From positions 1-35,780 of the forward strand of contig JAAYQM010000102.1 in the NCBI GenBank assembly GCA_012519315.1: 35,780 nt of DNA, written 5' to 3'. A model generated the notes under the pieces. That model saw only the letters and a list, made by a program, of their open reading frames with translations, was not told the DNA's origin and ran no database searches. The stretch is from Clostridiales bacterium. Its GTDB lineage: Bacteria; Bacillota; Clostridia; Oscillospirales; CAG-272. Shown piece after piece: positions 7,363 to 16,170 of this stretch (within the stretch, counting starts at the first letter, position 1; each line of letters begins with the position of its first letter). The translations under genes and the position numbers were made by a program.

Positions 7363-8379
7363 ATGACAGTTACTGCAACAAAGGCGCTTAGCGGCAGAGC
7401 AAAGGCCGCGCTGATTGTTATTGCGTTGGGAACTGACCCGGCTGCTGCGGTTTTTAAGTATCTTAAGGAAGATGAGATAGAGCAATTAATCGTTGAGATA
7501 TCAAGGATCGGCAGTGTCAGTCCGGAGGTGACTGAGCAGGTTATAGGCGAATTTTATGATATGTGTCTGGCGCAGAAATACATAACCGAGGGGGGCGTCG
7601 AATTTGCCCGGGAGGTCCTTGATAAGGCCTTCGGCTCTCAGGAAGCGGCAAGCATTCTCAGCAAGATTACAAAATCATTGAAGGTTCGTGCCTTTGATTT
7701 CATCAGAAAAATCGAACCTCAGTTCTTGTTGGGAGTTCTGCAAAACGAGCATTCGCAAACTATTGCCTTGATATTGTCCTATGCAAGTGTTCAGCAGGCA
7801 TCTCAAATAATAGCCATGCTGCCTAAGGATAAGCAGATTGAGGTTGTAGAGCGCATGGCAACGATTGATCGCATGTCGCCCGAGACGGTTAAGGATGTGG
7901 AGGCCGCCCTTGAGAAGAAATTGTCTGCCGTTTCCTCTGATATGTTTATGGAGACCGGCGGGGTCAATAATGTTGCCGAGATATTGAACCATATCGACAG
8001 GGGCACCGAAAAATACATATCCGAAGAGTTGTATGCACGAAACAAAGAACTGGCGGAGGAAATCCGCAAGAGGATGTTCGTGTTTGAGGATATTGTTACC
8101 CTTGATGATCTGGCAATACAGCGTGTTCTGCGGGAGGTTGATGTTAAGGATCTTGTTATTGCGATCAAGGGGGCAAACAGCGACACCCAGGAGGTTATAT
8201 ACGACAACCTGCCCTCCAGAGTACGTGAAACGGTTAAGGAGGATATACAATATCTCAGGGGTATTCGTGTTCGGGATGTGGACGAGGCTCAGCAGCGAAT
8301 TATCGATGTGGTCAGAAGGCTGGACGAAGCAGGAGAGATTACAATTCAGAGAGGAGGTATCGAAAATGTACTCGTCTAA
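7363..8379 (+). CDS. fliG: Flagellar motor switch protein FliG
   Basis: This 338-residue C-ring protein binds FliF with its N-terminal domain and touches the MotA stator with its C-terminal domain, converting ion flow to torque. The middle domain has NEHSQTIALILSY (about 127-139; EHPQ is commoner in the family). The C-terminal domain has the charged helix VLREVDVKDLVIAIKGAN and ends in GEITIQRGGIENVLV. The ribosome site is distant (GGGAG about 15 bases upstream), so translation probably couples to fliF. The 3' end overlaps fliH by 14 bases. Confidence 0.97.
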   Translation: MTVTATKALSGRAKAALIVIALGTDPAAAVFKYLKEDEIEQLIVEISRIGSVSPEVTEQVIGEFYDMCLAQKYITEGGVEFAREVLDKAFGSQEAASILSKITKSLKVRAFDFIRKIEPQFLLGVLQNEHSQTIALILSYASVQQASQIIAMLPKDKQIEVVERMATIDRMSPETVKDVEAALEKKLSAVSSDMFMETGGVNNVAEILNHIDRGTEKYISEELYARNKELAEEIRKRMFVFEDIVTLDDLAIQRVLREVDVKDLVIAIKGANSDTQEVIYDNLPSRVRETVKEDIQYLRGIRVRDVDEAQQRIIDVVRRLDEAGEITIQRGGIENVLV

Positions 8380-9133
8380 TGTGATGAAGGGCGGTTATGC
8401 GCAAAAGAACAACTGCTACATGCTTACAGAATTTTCGCCCACAGAAAGTAACACCTCAGACGACAAATGCGCTATCTGCTTAGATGCGGATCAAGAGCAA
8501 ATCGCAAGAGCCGAGGCCGTTATGATACTGGACGATGCTAAGGACGAGGCACAACAGATTATTAGAGACGCAAAAAAGAGGGCGGCGGAGATTATAAAGG
8601 GGGCAGAAAGACGCTCCGAAGAGATGTATGCCGACAGCTATCTCGCCGGGAAAAACGAGGGGTATTCTGACGGGTACAAGTCAGGAGCGGAGGATGCAAA
8701 AAGCAGGCTTGAGCCTCTTATAAACGAGATCAAATCCCTCTCGAACTGCATTGCCCGGCAAAGGGATGAATTTATCGAGAATCACCAAAGCATTGTGATT
8801 GATTTGGCTCTTGATATTGCGAGTAAAGTAGCCTGTGACAACTTTACAAAGGGAATAAAATCGTTTTACAGCATTTTTGAGGAGATGACAAAAAAGCTGC
8901 CGCCAGCGGAAAAACTGATACTTACGGTATCAGAGCACGATTTTGAAGTTGTCGCTCATGATATACAGCAGCTGCGCAGTATTGCAGAGAGCTTTAATGA
9001 TATTGAGATACGATGCGACAATGATGCTAAGGCGGGAACGCTGATGCTGGAAAGCCCTGTGATGGTTATTGATGCAAGTATAAATACGCAGCTCGAGCTG
9101 TTGAAGGACAGCCTGGCAGCCGTTAGGGAATAA
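8366..9133 (+). CDS. fliH: Flagellar export regulator FliH
   Basis: This 255-residue protein is the stator-like partner of the FliI ATPase, linking it to the C ring during export. The protein is rich in Ala, Glu and Lys. A long helix (about 50-100, with EAQQIIRDAKKRAAEIIKGA and YLAGKNEGYSDGYKSGAEDA) is the Gly-spaced heptad region typical of FliH, and a globular C-terminal half follows. I chose the ATG at 8366 because GAGAGGAGG lies 8-9 bases upstream inside fliG; a frame extends further upstream but that part is fliG read out of frame. It ends by overlapping the ATG of fliI by one base. Confidence 0.9.
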   Translation: MYSSNVMKGGYAQKNNCYMLTEFSPTESNTSDDKCAICLDADQEQIARAEAVMILDDAKDEAQQIIRDAKKRAAEIIKGAERRSEEMYADSYLAGKNEGYSDGYKSGAEDAKSRLEPLINEIKSLSNCIARQRDEFIENHQSIVIDLALDIASKVACDNFTKGIKSFYSIFEEMTKKLPPAEKLILTVSEHDFEVVAHDIQQLRSIAESFNDIEIRCDNDAKAGTLMLESPVMVIDASINTQLELLKDSLAAVRE

Positions 9134-10434
9134 TGGAATACTTAAAGATTAAAAATTTTATTCAGTCAAGTCCGACAATCAAGGTACGCGGTAAAGTGGA
9201 AAAGGTTGTGGGCATGACGGTTGAGGCGATCGGCCTTAGGGCAGGGATTGGAGAGATTTGCAGAATTTATACCGTTGACGGCAGAACAATACTGTCCGAG
9301 GTTGTCGGATTTCGTGACGAAAAGCTGATTATTGTCTGCTATGACGACCTTTACGGAATAGCACCAGGAAGTCTTGTGGAGGCTACAGGAGAGGTATTGC
9401 AGGTAAGCGTGGGAGATGCACTGCGCGGGCGAATACTGAACGGTCTGGGTGAACCGATTGACGATCTTGGTCCGCTGAATCTTCCGATGAAATATCCGGT
9501 GTCCGGCACGCCGTCAAATCCCCTTACAAGACCCCGAATAAAAAGAACCATTCACATGGGGGTAAAGGCCATAGATTCTCTTCTTACTTGCGGAGAGGGA
9601 CAGAGAATGGGGATATTTGCGGGCAGCGGCGTTGGAAAAAGCACATTGCTCGGCATGATTGCGCAAAATGTCCAGTCGGATATTAATGTTATCGCTTTAA
9701 TTGGCGAGCGGGGACGAGAGGTTCGGGAGTTTATTGAAAAGGACCTTGGTGATGCGGGTATGAGCCGCTCGATAGTTGTGGTGGCAACATCGGATCAGCC
9801 GGCAATGGTAAGGCTTAAATGCGCATTTGTAGCAACCGCAATTGCCGAATATTTTAGAGATTGCGGTAAAAAGGTTGTTTTGATGATGGATTCCCTCACA
9901 CGTTTTGCCATGGCACAGCGTGAGATAGGATTATCGGCGGGGGAGCCGCCTGTGGCAAGAGGATATACTCCGTCAGTCTACACCCTGCTGCCGAAGCTGC
10001 TGGAGCGATCCGGCAACTTTCAGAATGGCTCTATTACCGCGTTGTACACCGTGCTTGTAGAAGGAGACGACGACAACGAGCCGATATCGGACACTGTTCG
10101 CGGGATTCTTGACGGTCATATCCTTCTCTCGCGGGCAATCGCTATGAGAAATCATTATCCTGCCATTGATATACTAGCCAGCATCAGCAGGGTGATGACC
10201 GACATTGTCAGTGAAAACCATCTGCAGATGGCAGGCAGGATGCGCAGAATTATGTCCCTTTATTACCAGAATTACGACTTAATAAGCATCGGCGCTTATA
10301 AAAGCGGGACAAACCCAGAGCTTGACGAGGCGATTGCGCGAATTCCGAAAATAAATGAATTTTTAATCCAGAAGAAAGGAACCGACTTTTCTTATGCGGA
10401 TACTATTGAGCTTATGAAGCAGTCGTTGATCTAA
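9133..10434 (+). CDS. fliI: Flagellar type III export ATPase FliI
   Basis: This 433-residue hexameric ATPase unfolds and feeds substrates to the flagellar export gate. It shows a Walker A GSGVGKST (near residue 163-170), GERGREVREFIEKDLG (about 190-206), a Walker B region VVLMMDSLTRFAMAQREIGL (about 247-267), and GEPPVARGYTPSVY, all highly conserved in FliI and related to F1-beta. Length is normal. It overlaps fliH by one base and precedes fliJ by 3, so the three cytoplasmic export factors are translationally coupled. Confidence 0.98.
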   Translation: MEYLKIKNFIQSSPTIKVRGKVEKVVGMTVEAIGLRAGIGEICRIYTVDGRTILSEVVGFRDEKLIIVCYDDLYGIAPGSLVEATGEVLQVSVGDALRGRILNGLGEPIDDLGPLNLPMKYPVSGTPSNPLTRPRIKRTIHMGVKAIDSLLTCGEGQRMGIFAGSGVGKSTLLGMIAQNVQSDINVIALIGERGREVREFIEKDLGDAGMSRSIVVVATSDQPAMVRLKCAFVATAIAEYFRDCGKKVVLMMDSLTRFAMAQREIGLSAGEPPVARGYTPSVYTLLPKLLERSGNFQNGSITALYTVLVEGDDDNEPISDTVRGILDGHILLSRAIAMRNHYPAIDILASISRVMTDIVSENHLQMAGRMRRIMSLYYQNYDLISIGAYKSGTNPELDEAIARIPKINEFLIQKKGTDFSYADTIELMKQSLI

Positions 10435-10437
10435 AGT

Positions 10438-10878
10438 ATGAAAAAGTTTATTTTCAGTCTGCAGAGCGTATTGCGGCTAAAGGAAAATATCGAAGAAAAT
10501 GAAAAGACGGTGCTGTATTCCCTTGAGGCAAAGAAAAATGCCCTCTGCCGTGAGCTTAGTTCTCTAGAGTCACAGTATAGAGGGACATCTCAAGAGCTGA
10601 AAAATTTGGTATGTTCGGGTACAAGCAGCCTTAAAATTTCTGAATATACCTATTATATTCAGGATCTTGACAGAAAGAAGGCGGCAAAGCAAAGGGAAAT
10701 CAATGAGGTGCAGGCCAGGATAGAAAAGCAGACCGATCTGCTTTTGCAAATAAGAACCGAGATAAAATCCCTCGAAAAACTCAAGGAAAACCAGCATAAA
10801 GTATTTACCTTTGCCCGGAACAAAAAGAATGATATTATGATCGAGGATTTTGTGGCCGGCAGAAGGCTGATGGTTTAA
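10438..10878 (+). CDS. fliJ: Flagellar export chaperone/ATPase stalk protein FliJ
   Basis: This 146-residue protein is predicted to be almost wholly coiled coil. It begins KKFIFSLQSVLRLKENIEE, the typical FliJ N-terminus, and continues with charged heptads to the C-terminus. FliJ acts as the central stalk of the FliI hexamer and helps couple the export gate to proton flow. It starts 3 bases after the fliI stop and has no strong ribosome site, which suggests coupling. Sequence conservation is low in this family, so the call rests on N-terminus, length, coiled coil and position. Confidence 0.88.
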   Translation: MKKFIFSLQSVLRLKENIEENEKTVLYSLEAKKNALCRELSSLESQYRGTSQELKNLVCSGTSSLKISEYTYYIQDLDRKKAAKQREINEVQARIEKQTDLLLQIRTEIKSLEKLKENQHKVFTFARNKKNDIMIEDFVAGRRLMV

Positions 10879-10913
10879 GTTTTGGCAAAATAATCGAATA
10901 AGGAAATATCGCT

Positions 10914-12173
10914 ATGATTCCAACTATCAATACAAAGGCATGCCGGGCAATACCGGACGGTGCAAAAGCCCATTCTCTCCCGGCGGAGGAAAACATCTGC
11001 AGCTTTAGCGACTGCTTAAATACCCCTCTCGCCGAGGAGAAGGAAAAAGGTGAGAGCCTTAAGGCAAAAGGTGTCGCAGGGCTATGGGCGCTTGACTGTT
11101 TTGGATATGTCCCGTCGGTTGTCTTGACAGAGATGGAGGCTCTTACGCATAAAGGGGAAGAGAAAATCGGCGGATCTGAGAGCGGATGTGGCACAAACAG
11201 TTTAACGATATTGACCGACAATTGCGAGACCTCTACTGTCGGGTCAAATAATTCGTTGATCCTCGGAGACAAAAAGGAGATAAGCGGAGCGGTCGGCAAA
11301 TCTGACTTCACCGAAGATATTCAGTTAGAGCTTAATAAAGAGATAAGTGATCCGGCGTTAATGGAAAAGGCGGTCTATCATCCAAAATCAATGACAAATT
11401 CCGAAAAGACGCATGATCTGACCCGAAATCTGATAAAATCCGAAACAAAGAATTATCCGCCCGATACATACCGTACAAATTATGCCTACAGCGGCAATTC
11501 GGCGCAAGGGGCAGAGAGTGCCGGGAAATTTATGATGAGTTCCGACAATATCAACCGGATAGAGCAGGACCACAGCATAAAGGACAGTTCGGGCATGAAA
11601 AAAGCAAAGCCAGAGGCAGATACGACCGACACACAAAAAATCCTCGAAGAGGGGGATAAATCTGTCGTTTCTGACATGAGTATTAATTTTACCGGTGTGT
11701 ATTCGGGAAAAGAAAGTGCCATTGGCGCCGTTCAAAGCAGGAATATGATCTCTCAGGTGGTTCGTTCGGTTGCTCATATGACTGAGAATGCCAAGAGATC
11801 TCTTACCATTGAACTGATGCCCGCGGAGCTTGGGAAGATAAAGGTGAAAATGGAGTACAACAAGGGTCGCCTTGAACTAAAAATGCATGCAGAAAAGGAC
11901 ATGACGGCGAATGCGCTGATAAATCGTCTGCCCGAGCTGAAAATTTCCTTTGAGGCTGTCAATATTGACATTCAAAGCATCGATATTGGCACCGCAGGCG
12001 GATTTGAATTCTTCGATCAGGCGGGTCTTGCGCATGAGGATTACCGACGGGGAGAGGGCGGCGATGCCGACCTTTACCTCAGAGAAGGGGTAAAGGATAC
12101 AGCCGATATTCACAGCCATGCTCCGAATGGGGCGGGATATCATTCAAATCATTTGGTAGACTATATCGCATAG
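10914..12173 (+). CDS. fliK: Flagellar hook-length control protein FliK
   Basis: This 419-residue exported protein measures hook length and switches export specificity through FlhB. Residues 1-280 are low-complexity, polar and without clear domains, as usual for FliK. The conserved C-terminal hook-length domain (about 285-360) has LTIELMPAELGKIKVKMEY and LKMHAEKDMTANALINRLPE. The tail is acidic and Gly/His-rich. AAGGAAA lies about 8 bases before the ATG. It stands between fliJ and flgD, the standard location. Its switching partner here, FlhB, carries an unusual autocleavage motif. Confidence 0.9.
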   Translation: MIPTINTKACRAIPDGAKAHSLPAEENICSFSDCLNTPLAEEKEKGESLKAKGVAGLWALDCFGYVPSVVLTEMEALTHKGEEKIGGSESGCGTNSLTILTDNCETSTVGSNNSLILGDKKEISGAVGKSDFTEDIQLELNKEISDPALMEKAVYHPKSMTNSEKTHDLTRNLIKSETKNYPPDTYRTNYAYSGNSAQGAESAGKFMMSSDNINRIEQDHSIKDSSGMKKAKPEADTTDTQKILEEGDKSVVSDMSINFTGVYSGKESAIGAVQSRNMISQVVRSVAHMTENAKRSLTIELMPAELGKIKVKMEYNKGRLELKMHAEKDMTANALINRLPELKISFEAVNIDIQSIDIGTAGGFEFFDQAGLAHEDYRRGEGGDADLYLREGVKDTADIHSHAPNGAGYHSNHLVDYIA

Positions 12174-12202
12174 CATAATGTTCATAGCAAGGAGGAGAGT
12201 AT

Positions 12203-12616
12203 ATGCCATCATCTGTCAGTACAGTTAACCCCGCGGTACAGAGTGCGGGCAGTCAAGCTGCTTTGAAATCGACAAAAAACAAAAATGATATTTCTGTAAA
12301 TGATTTTTTCACACTGCTTGCCGCTCAGCTGAAAAATCAAAATATGCTTAATCCGGTGAGTGATACCGAGTTTATGGCGCAGATGGCGCAGTTTTCTGCC
12401 CTGACCGCAATGCAGCAGCTGAACAGTACAGTGTCAAATCTGATGGCGGTAACCTATATCGGTAAAAATGTAACCGTGAAGACGACGGATATCGGGGGCA
12501 ATACATCTATTATTCAAGGTGTGGTAGAAAAGGTAGAATTTTTGAGCGGCGAGACTTTTATAACAGTGGAGGGCACAAAATACCCTATATCGCAGATTGC
12601 TGAGGTTACGGCATAG
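12203..12616 (+). CDS. flgD: Flagellar hook assembly scaffold FlgD
   Basis: This 137-residue protein is the hook cap that guides FlgE assembly. The N-terminal FlgD signature FFTLLAAQLKNQNMLNPVSD (about 34-53) is followed by TEFMAQMAQFSALTAMQQLN. A short C-terminal part has YIGKNVTVKT and an SH3-like strand pattern. It is of the short Firmicutes type and lacks the long C-terminal extension of enteric FlgD. AAGGAGGAG precedes the ATG. Confidence 0.95.
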   Translation: MPSSVSTVNPAVQSAGSQAALKSTKNKNDISVNDFFTLLAAQLKNQNMLNPVSDTEFMAQMAQFSALTAMQQLNSTVSNLMAVTYIGKNVTVKTTDIGGNTSIIQGVVEKVEFLSGETFITVEGTKYPISQIAEVTA

Positions 12617-12694
12617 CCATTTAATCGGATTTTAAAGCTAATTCTTTCGGACAGAAACTCTAATATAAAATTTTAGAAAGGAATCTATTCGACT

Positions 12695-14164
12695 ATGATT
12701 AAATCACTTTATTCAGGAGTCAGCGGACTTAGAGCTCATCAGACAAAGATGGATGTCATAGGCAACAACATCGCAAATGTGAATACAACGGCATTTAAAT
12801 CGAGCAGAGTAACTTTTCAGGACGTTTATTATCAAACGGTGTCAGGCGCCACCCCGAATACCGAAACAAAGGGGGGCATTAATGCCAAGCAGATCGGATT
12901 TGGTGCGACCGTTTCCTCTATCGATGTTATAAATTCAAGAGGAGGAATTCAGAGCACCGACAGACCCCTTGACTTATATCTTTCGGGAGAGGGATATTTT
13001 GTTGTGACCGATGGAGCGGGCATTGTCAACTATACTCGCGCAGGCAACTTCAGATTTGATGTTCAGGGTGCGCTTGTTGACCCGAATGGAAACTATGTTG
13101 TCGGGTGGCAGCCGGAGTATGAGAGCGGAGATATGCCGGCACCAGTTGTAATTCCCAATATCAATGATTATACCAACATTACAATAGGAAATGACGGCAG
13201 GATCACCGGCGTCTATTCCGGTTCCGCGCCGCTACATATACCTAATTCATATGAGGATTTGTGGAATCTTAACGAGCTTAGTTTCCCCGGCTATTCTGAT
13301 ATAAAGTTTGTGGACGGAAAGATTATCGGGGACGATGTTGCAACCGGTGCAACCGAGGTAGAGCTTTTCGGAAACATAAAGATAAATTCAGACGGCAGTA
13401 TCACAGGGGACAGCTTGCTCGACGGGACTATCTCTGTTGTGCTTGGCAGCGTGTCCGATTTCCTTTCGAATCCCGCCGATTATACCGATTACATAATTTA
13501 TGCCGACGGGACAGTTTCGGCGATGTTCAAGGGGCATTTTACAAACGAAACAGAAAGCCTCGGCTCGATCAACGGCCCCTCTCTTCAGATTCCGGGTTAT
13601 ACCGATGTGGAGTATTCAAACGGAACAATAAGGGGCATCGATTCGGCCACCGGAGAACTAACGGTATTGTACACCAATGTTACAATGAACGAAGCCGGCA
13701 TATTTACAGCCGATAATGCCGTATCCGGAGCTACCGGTGAGGTTCTTCCATTTCTCGGACTTGGCAATCTGGTTGCGGATGTATCCCTTTATTCAAATCT
13801 CACGCTGAATGAGGACGGCACGGTCACCGGAATATATAATTCCACACAGGTTCCCGAGCATATTCCCAATGATATTGAGGTGCTCGGACAGATCGCCGTG
13901 GCTAAATTCTCTAACCCGGATGCGCTGATGCAAAAGGACGGCATCTATTTTCAGGAAAGCAGAAACTCTGGCGTGCCGATTATCACATTCCCCGGGGATA
14001 ACGCAACCGCTACAATCGTGTCAGGGGGACTTGAGATGTCAAATGTTGACCTTTCGAGGGAATTTACCGATATGATTACAACACAGAGGGGATTCCAAGC
14101 AAATTCAAGACTTATTACAACATCGGACCAGCTGCTTGAGGAGCTTGTAAATCTTAAAAGATAA
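12695..14164 (+). CDS. flgE: Flagellar hook protein FlgE with internal repeats
   Basis: This 489-residue subunit forms the hook. The N-terminus MIKSLYSGVSGLRAHQTKMD with NNIANVNTTAFKSSRVTFQD, and the C-terminus with LEMSNVDLSREFTDMITTQR plus GFQANSRLITTSDQLLEELV, are classical. The middle is enlarged: the pattern Tyr, six residues, Asp-Gly, then ITG-like and Tyr/Phe recurs from Tyr159, Tyr263 and Tyr366, about 104 residues apart. The third copy runs into the conserved hook tail (EVLGQIAVAKFSNPDALMQ). AGAAAGGAA precedes the ATG. The 78-base gap before it is larger than most in the operon but shows no clear promoter. Confidence 0.96.
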   Translation: MIKSLYSGVSGLRAHQTKMDVIGNNIANVNTTAFKSSRVTFQDVYYQTVSGATPNTETKGGINAKQIGFGATVSSIDVINSRGGIQSTDRPLDLYLSGEGYFVVTDGAGIVNYTRAGNFRFDVQGALVDPNGNYVVGWQPEYESGDMPAPVVIPNINDYTNITIGNDGRITGVYSGSAPLHIPNSYEDLWNLNELSFPGYSDIKFVDGKIIGDDVATGATEVELFGNIKINSDGSITGDSLLDGTISVVLGSVSDFLSNPADYTDYIIYADGTVSAMFKGHFTNETESLGSINGPSLQIPGYTDVEYSNGTIRGIDSATGELTVLYTNVTMNEAGIFTADNAVSGATGEVLPFLGLGNLVADVSLYSNLTLNEDGTVTGIYNSTQVPEHIPNDIEVLGQIAVAKFSNPDALMQKDGIYFQESRNSGVPIITFPGDNATATIVSGGLEMSNVDLSREFTDMITTQRGFQANSRLITTSDQLLEELVNLKR

Positions 14165-14208
14165 TCGGAAAAGCCGAATCGAAATGAAAATATTAGCATA
14201 AGGGAGTT

Positions 14209-14247
14209 TTATTCGTAACCCTTGTTCACGAATAAATATGAATAAAT
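14209..14247 (+). promoter_or_regulatory. Hairpin, tandem 10-bp repeat and 5-codon minigene before flbD
   Basis: TTATTCGT (from about 14208) can pair with ACGAATAA (to about 14234) around 11 bases. GAATAAATAT is then repeated in tandem at about 14230-14239 and 14240-14249, so the ATG appears twice, at 14238 and 14248. The first ATG opens only five codons before a TAG. A GGGAG ribosome-site-like sequence lies before the hairpin, and none lies next to the flbD ATG. The hairpin could bring the site closer; this is inference. Confidence 0.4.
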
Positions 14248-14463
14248 ATGGTTAGGCTGACAAAGCTGAACGGCGAGGAATTGTATCTCAATCCGCTGAT
14301 AATCGAGAGCATTGAGATGGTTCCCGATACGGTCATTACTCTGACTAATGGGAAAACTATTGTAGTTAAGGATGATATTAAATATATCACAGATGAGGTT
14401 GTATCCTTTTACAACAGATTTCATGTTTTTCCTGCCGATTATTACGGGAAAAGTAAAGAATAG
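14248..14463 (+). CDS. flbD: FlbD family flagellar protein (SwrD-like)
   Basis: This 71-residue cytoplasmic protein begins MVRLTKLNGEELYLNPLIIE, a typical FlbD start, and continues IEMVPDTVITLTNGKTIVVK. In Bacillus subtilis the homologue SwrD raises motor torque through the stator; whether it does so here is inferred from position just before motA. It lacks a near ribosome binding site; see the hairpin and repeat just upstream. This FlbD is not the response regulator of the same name in Caulobacter. Confidence 0.92.
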   Translation: MVRLTKLNGEELYLNPLIIESIEMVPDTVITLTNGKTIVVKDDIKYITDEVVSFYNRFHVFPADYYGKSKE

Positions 14464-14486
14464 TATAACGAAAGTAATGGTGAGAT

Positions 14487-15290
14487 ATGGATTTACTAAC
14501 AGTTTTAGGGTTTGCAGCCGGTATTGTCGTTATGTTGATGGGTGTTACCGAGAACGGTTCACTTTCTGCTTTCTATGATGTGGGCTCAATATATGTTACT
14601 ATCGGGGGAACGCTGTGTGCGCTTTTAATGAATTTTCCGCTAAAAAGCCTGATAAACGTATTTCCGGCTCTGTTTAAAGCATTTTTTTCGAGGACGCGGG
14701 ATCCTGTAAATATCATCGACAATATCTGCGAGCTTGCAGATCAGGCGAGAAAGAATGGTATGCTTTCCCTTGAAGAAAAGGTATTGGACTATAACGATGA
14801 TTTCCTGACAAGAGGAGTTAATGCCATCATCGATTCCCACGATCCTCAGAAGGTGCGCGATATTCTCGAAACAGAGGTTTCCTTTATTAAGGAGAGGCAC
14901 CGCTCAACTCAGACCATCCTTGAAAAAGGGGCGGCATATGCCCCCGCCTTCGGTATGATCGGTACCCTTATAGGTCTTATAAATATGCTCGGTCAAATGG
15001 ATGATCCCGATACTCTCGGTCCGAATATGTCGATAGCCCTTGTAACAACATTTTATGGCGCTGTCCTTGCCAATTTGGTATTTCTTCCTCTAGCTGGGAA
15101 GCTTAAGGCCCTTGATGAGGAGGAAATGTTCAGCAAGCAGCTTGTTATCGAAGGCATGCTCTCGATACAAATGGGAGAAAATCCTCGGTTAATCAGAGAA
15201 AGATTGATGGGATTCCTTCCGCAATCAACAAAAAAGCGGCAATCAAGAAAAAGAAGGGCCGTAAGCAAGCCGAGAAGAGAAGCGCTTTGA
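14487..15290 (+). CDS. motA: Flagellar stator protein MotA
   Basis: This 267-residue inner-membrane stator subunit forms the ion channel with MotB. It has two N-terminal membrane segments (about 2-22 and 33-52), a large cytoplasmic loop carrying charged FliG-contact residues (KERHRSTQTILEKGAAYAPA), and two further membrane segments: FGMIGTLIGLINMLGQM, and GPNMSIALVTTFYGAVLANL with its surrounding prolines. The C-terminus is strongly basic (KKRQSRKRRA). GGTGAG lies before the ATG. Ion type, proton or sodium, is not clear from sequence alone. Confidence 0.96.
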   Translation: MDLLTVLGFAAGIVVMLMGVTENGSLSAFYDVGSIYVTIGGTLCALLMNFPLKSLINVFPALFKAFFSRTRDPVNIIDNICELADQARKNGMLSLEEKVLDYNDDFLTRGVNAIIDSHDPQKVRDILETEVSFIKERHRSTQTILEKGAAYAPAFGMIGTLIGLINMLGQMDDPDTLGPNMSIALVTTFYGAVLANLVFLPLAGKLKALDEEEMFSKQLVIEGMLSIQMGENPRLIRERLMGFLPQSTKKRQSRKRRAVSKPRREAL

Positions 15291-15321
15291 TAAACATTAC
15301 GAATCAGCGGGGGTATGAAGA

Positions 15322-16131
15322 ATGGCTAGAAAGTTCAAGCCTGATGATAAGGTAGATACAAACGGGTGGATGAATACATATGCCGATACGGTAACGCTGC
15401 TTCTTTGCTTCTTTATTCTTTTATTTTCATATTCAACGGTTAATGAGTCAAAATGGGAGGCAATTGTCAGATCCTTCAGATATCCGTTTTATCAGGATCA
15501 GAAGCCTGAGGACATTGATTGGGATGATATAACCTGGCCCCCTGTTACGGTTACCGAGCCGGAGGAAACCACGGCAGAGCCGGGGGGCGGCGATACCGAC
15601 GAAGAGCCCTCCAAGACCGATGAGGACCTTCTCTATGAGAAAATAAAAGAGTATGTTTATCATCACGATTTGAGTGCCAATATTGAAGCCACTCGTGTCG
15701 ACGGAGAAATTCGTATCCGATTTACCGATGTTGTTTTATTTGATCCTGACAGCTATTTGCTGCGCGATGACGGTAAAAGGATTCTTGCCGGTTTGTGTAA
15801 GATACTGAACGAATCGATAGAGCTAATAAGCATGATAGAAATTCAAGGACATACCGCCGCAAATGTCAAGGGAGCGCCGGAGTTTACCAATACTTTTGAG
15901 TTTTCGACATACAGGGCGCTCAACGTATTGCGGTATGCCATTGATTACGAGGGAATCGATCCGTATAAAATCAGCGCAAAAGGATACGGACAATACCATC
16001 CTGTCGGCGATAACGAGACCGAGGAAGGCAGAAAGAAAAACCGCAGAGTTGAGATTGTCGTTATCAGTACTGATGCTGCGCGTGTAGCTTCCAATTTTGA
16101 GAAAGATATTAACACAGACACATCTAGCTGA
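15322..16131 (+). CDS. motB: Flagellar stator protein MotB
   Basis: This 269-residue protein anchors the stator to peptidoglycan. The N-terminal segment WMNTYADTVTLLLCFFILLF carries the essential ion-binding Asp22. An acidic, Pro/Thr/Glu-rich linker (about 60-105) follows, then an OmpA-type peptidoglycan-binding domain with VLFDPDSYLLRDDGKRIL, EIQGHTAAN, and GYGQYHPVGDNETEEGRKKN near the end. Most MotB proteins are followed in Clostridia by fliL, but here fliM begins 39 bases later, with no room for fliL. Confidence 0.96.
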   Translation: MARKFKPDDKVDTNGWMNTYADTVTLLLCFFILLFSYSTVNESKWEAIVRSFRYPFYQDQKPEDIDWDDITWPPVTVTEPEETTAEPGGGDTDEEPSKTDEDLLYEKIKEYVYHHDLSANIEATRVDGEIRIRFTDVVLFDPDSYLLRDDGKRILAGLCKILNESIELISMIEIQGHTAANVKGAPEFTNTFEFSTYRALNVLRYAIDYEGIDPYKISAKGYGQYHPVGDNETEEGRKKNRRVEIVVISTDAARVASNFEKDINTDTSS

Positions 16132-16170
16132 GTCTGCGGATAAAAAGCTGGTAAAAAAGGAGTAAACTGT

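Noticed and set aside
7675-8250. Long leftward open frames antisense to fliG and similar ones opposite other flagellar genes
   Set aside because: They lack ribosome sites and recognisable protein features and lie entirely across well-supported genes.
8033-8365. Upstream extension of the fliH frame
   Set aside because: It overlaps fliG in another frame, shows no FliH features, and the strong ribosome site is at the internal ATG 8366.
12617-12694. Internal promoter before flgE
   Set aside because: AT-rich boxes are present but no convincing minus-35/minus-10 pair or CCGATA motif is found.
16132-16170. Hidden or decayed fliL between motB and fliM
   Set aside because: Only 39 bases are available and they hold the fliM ribosome binding site.
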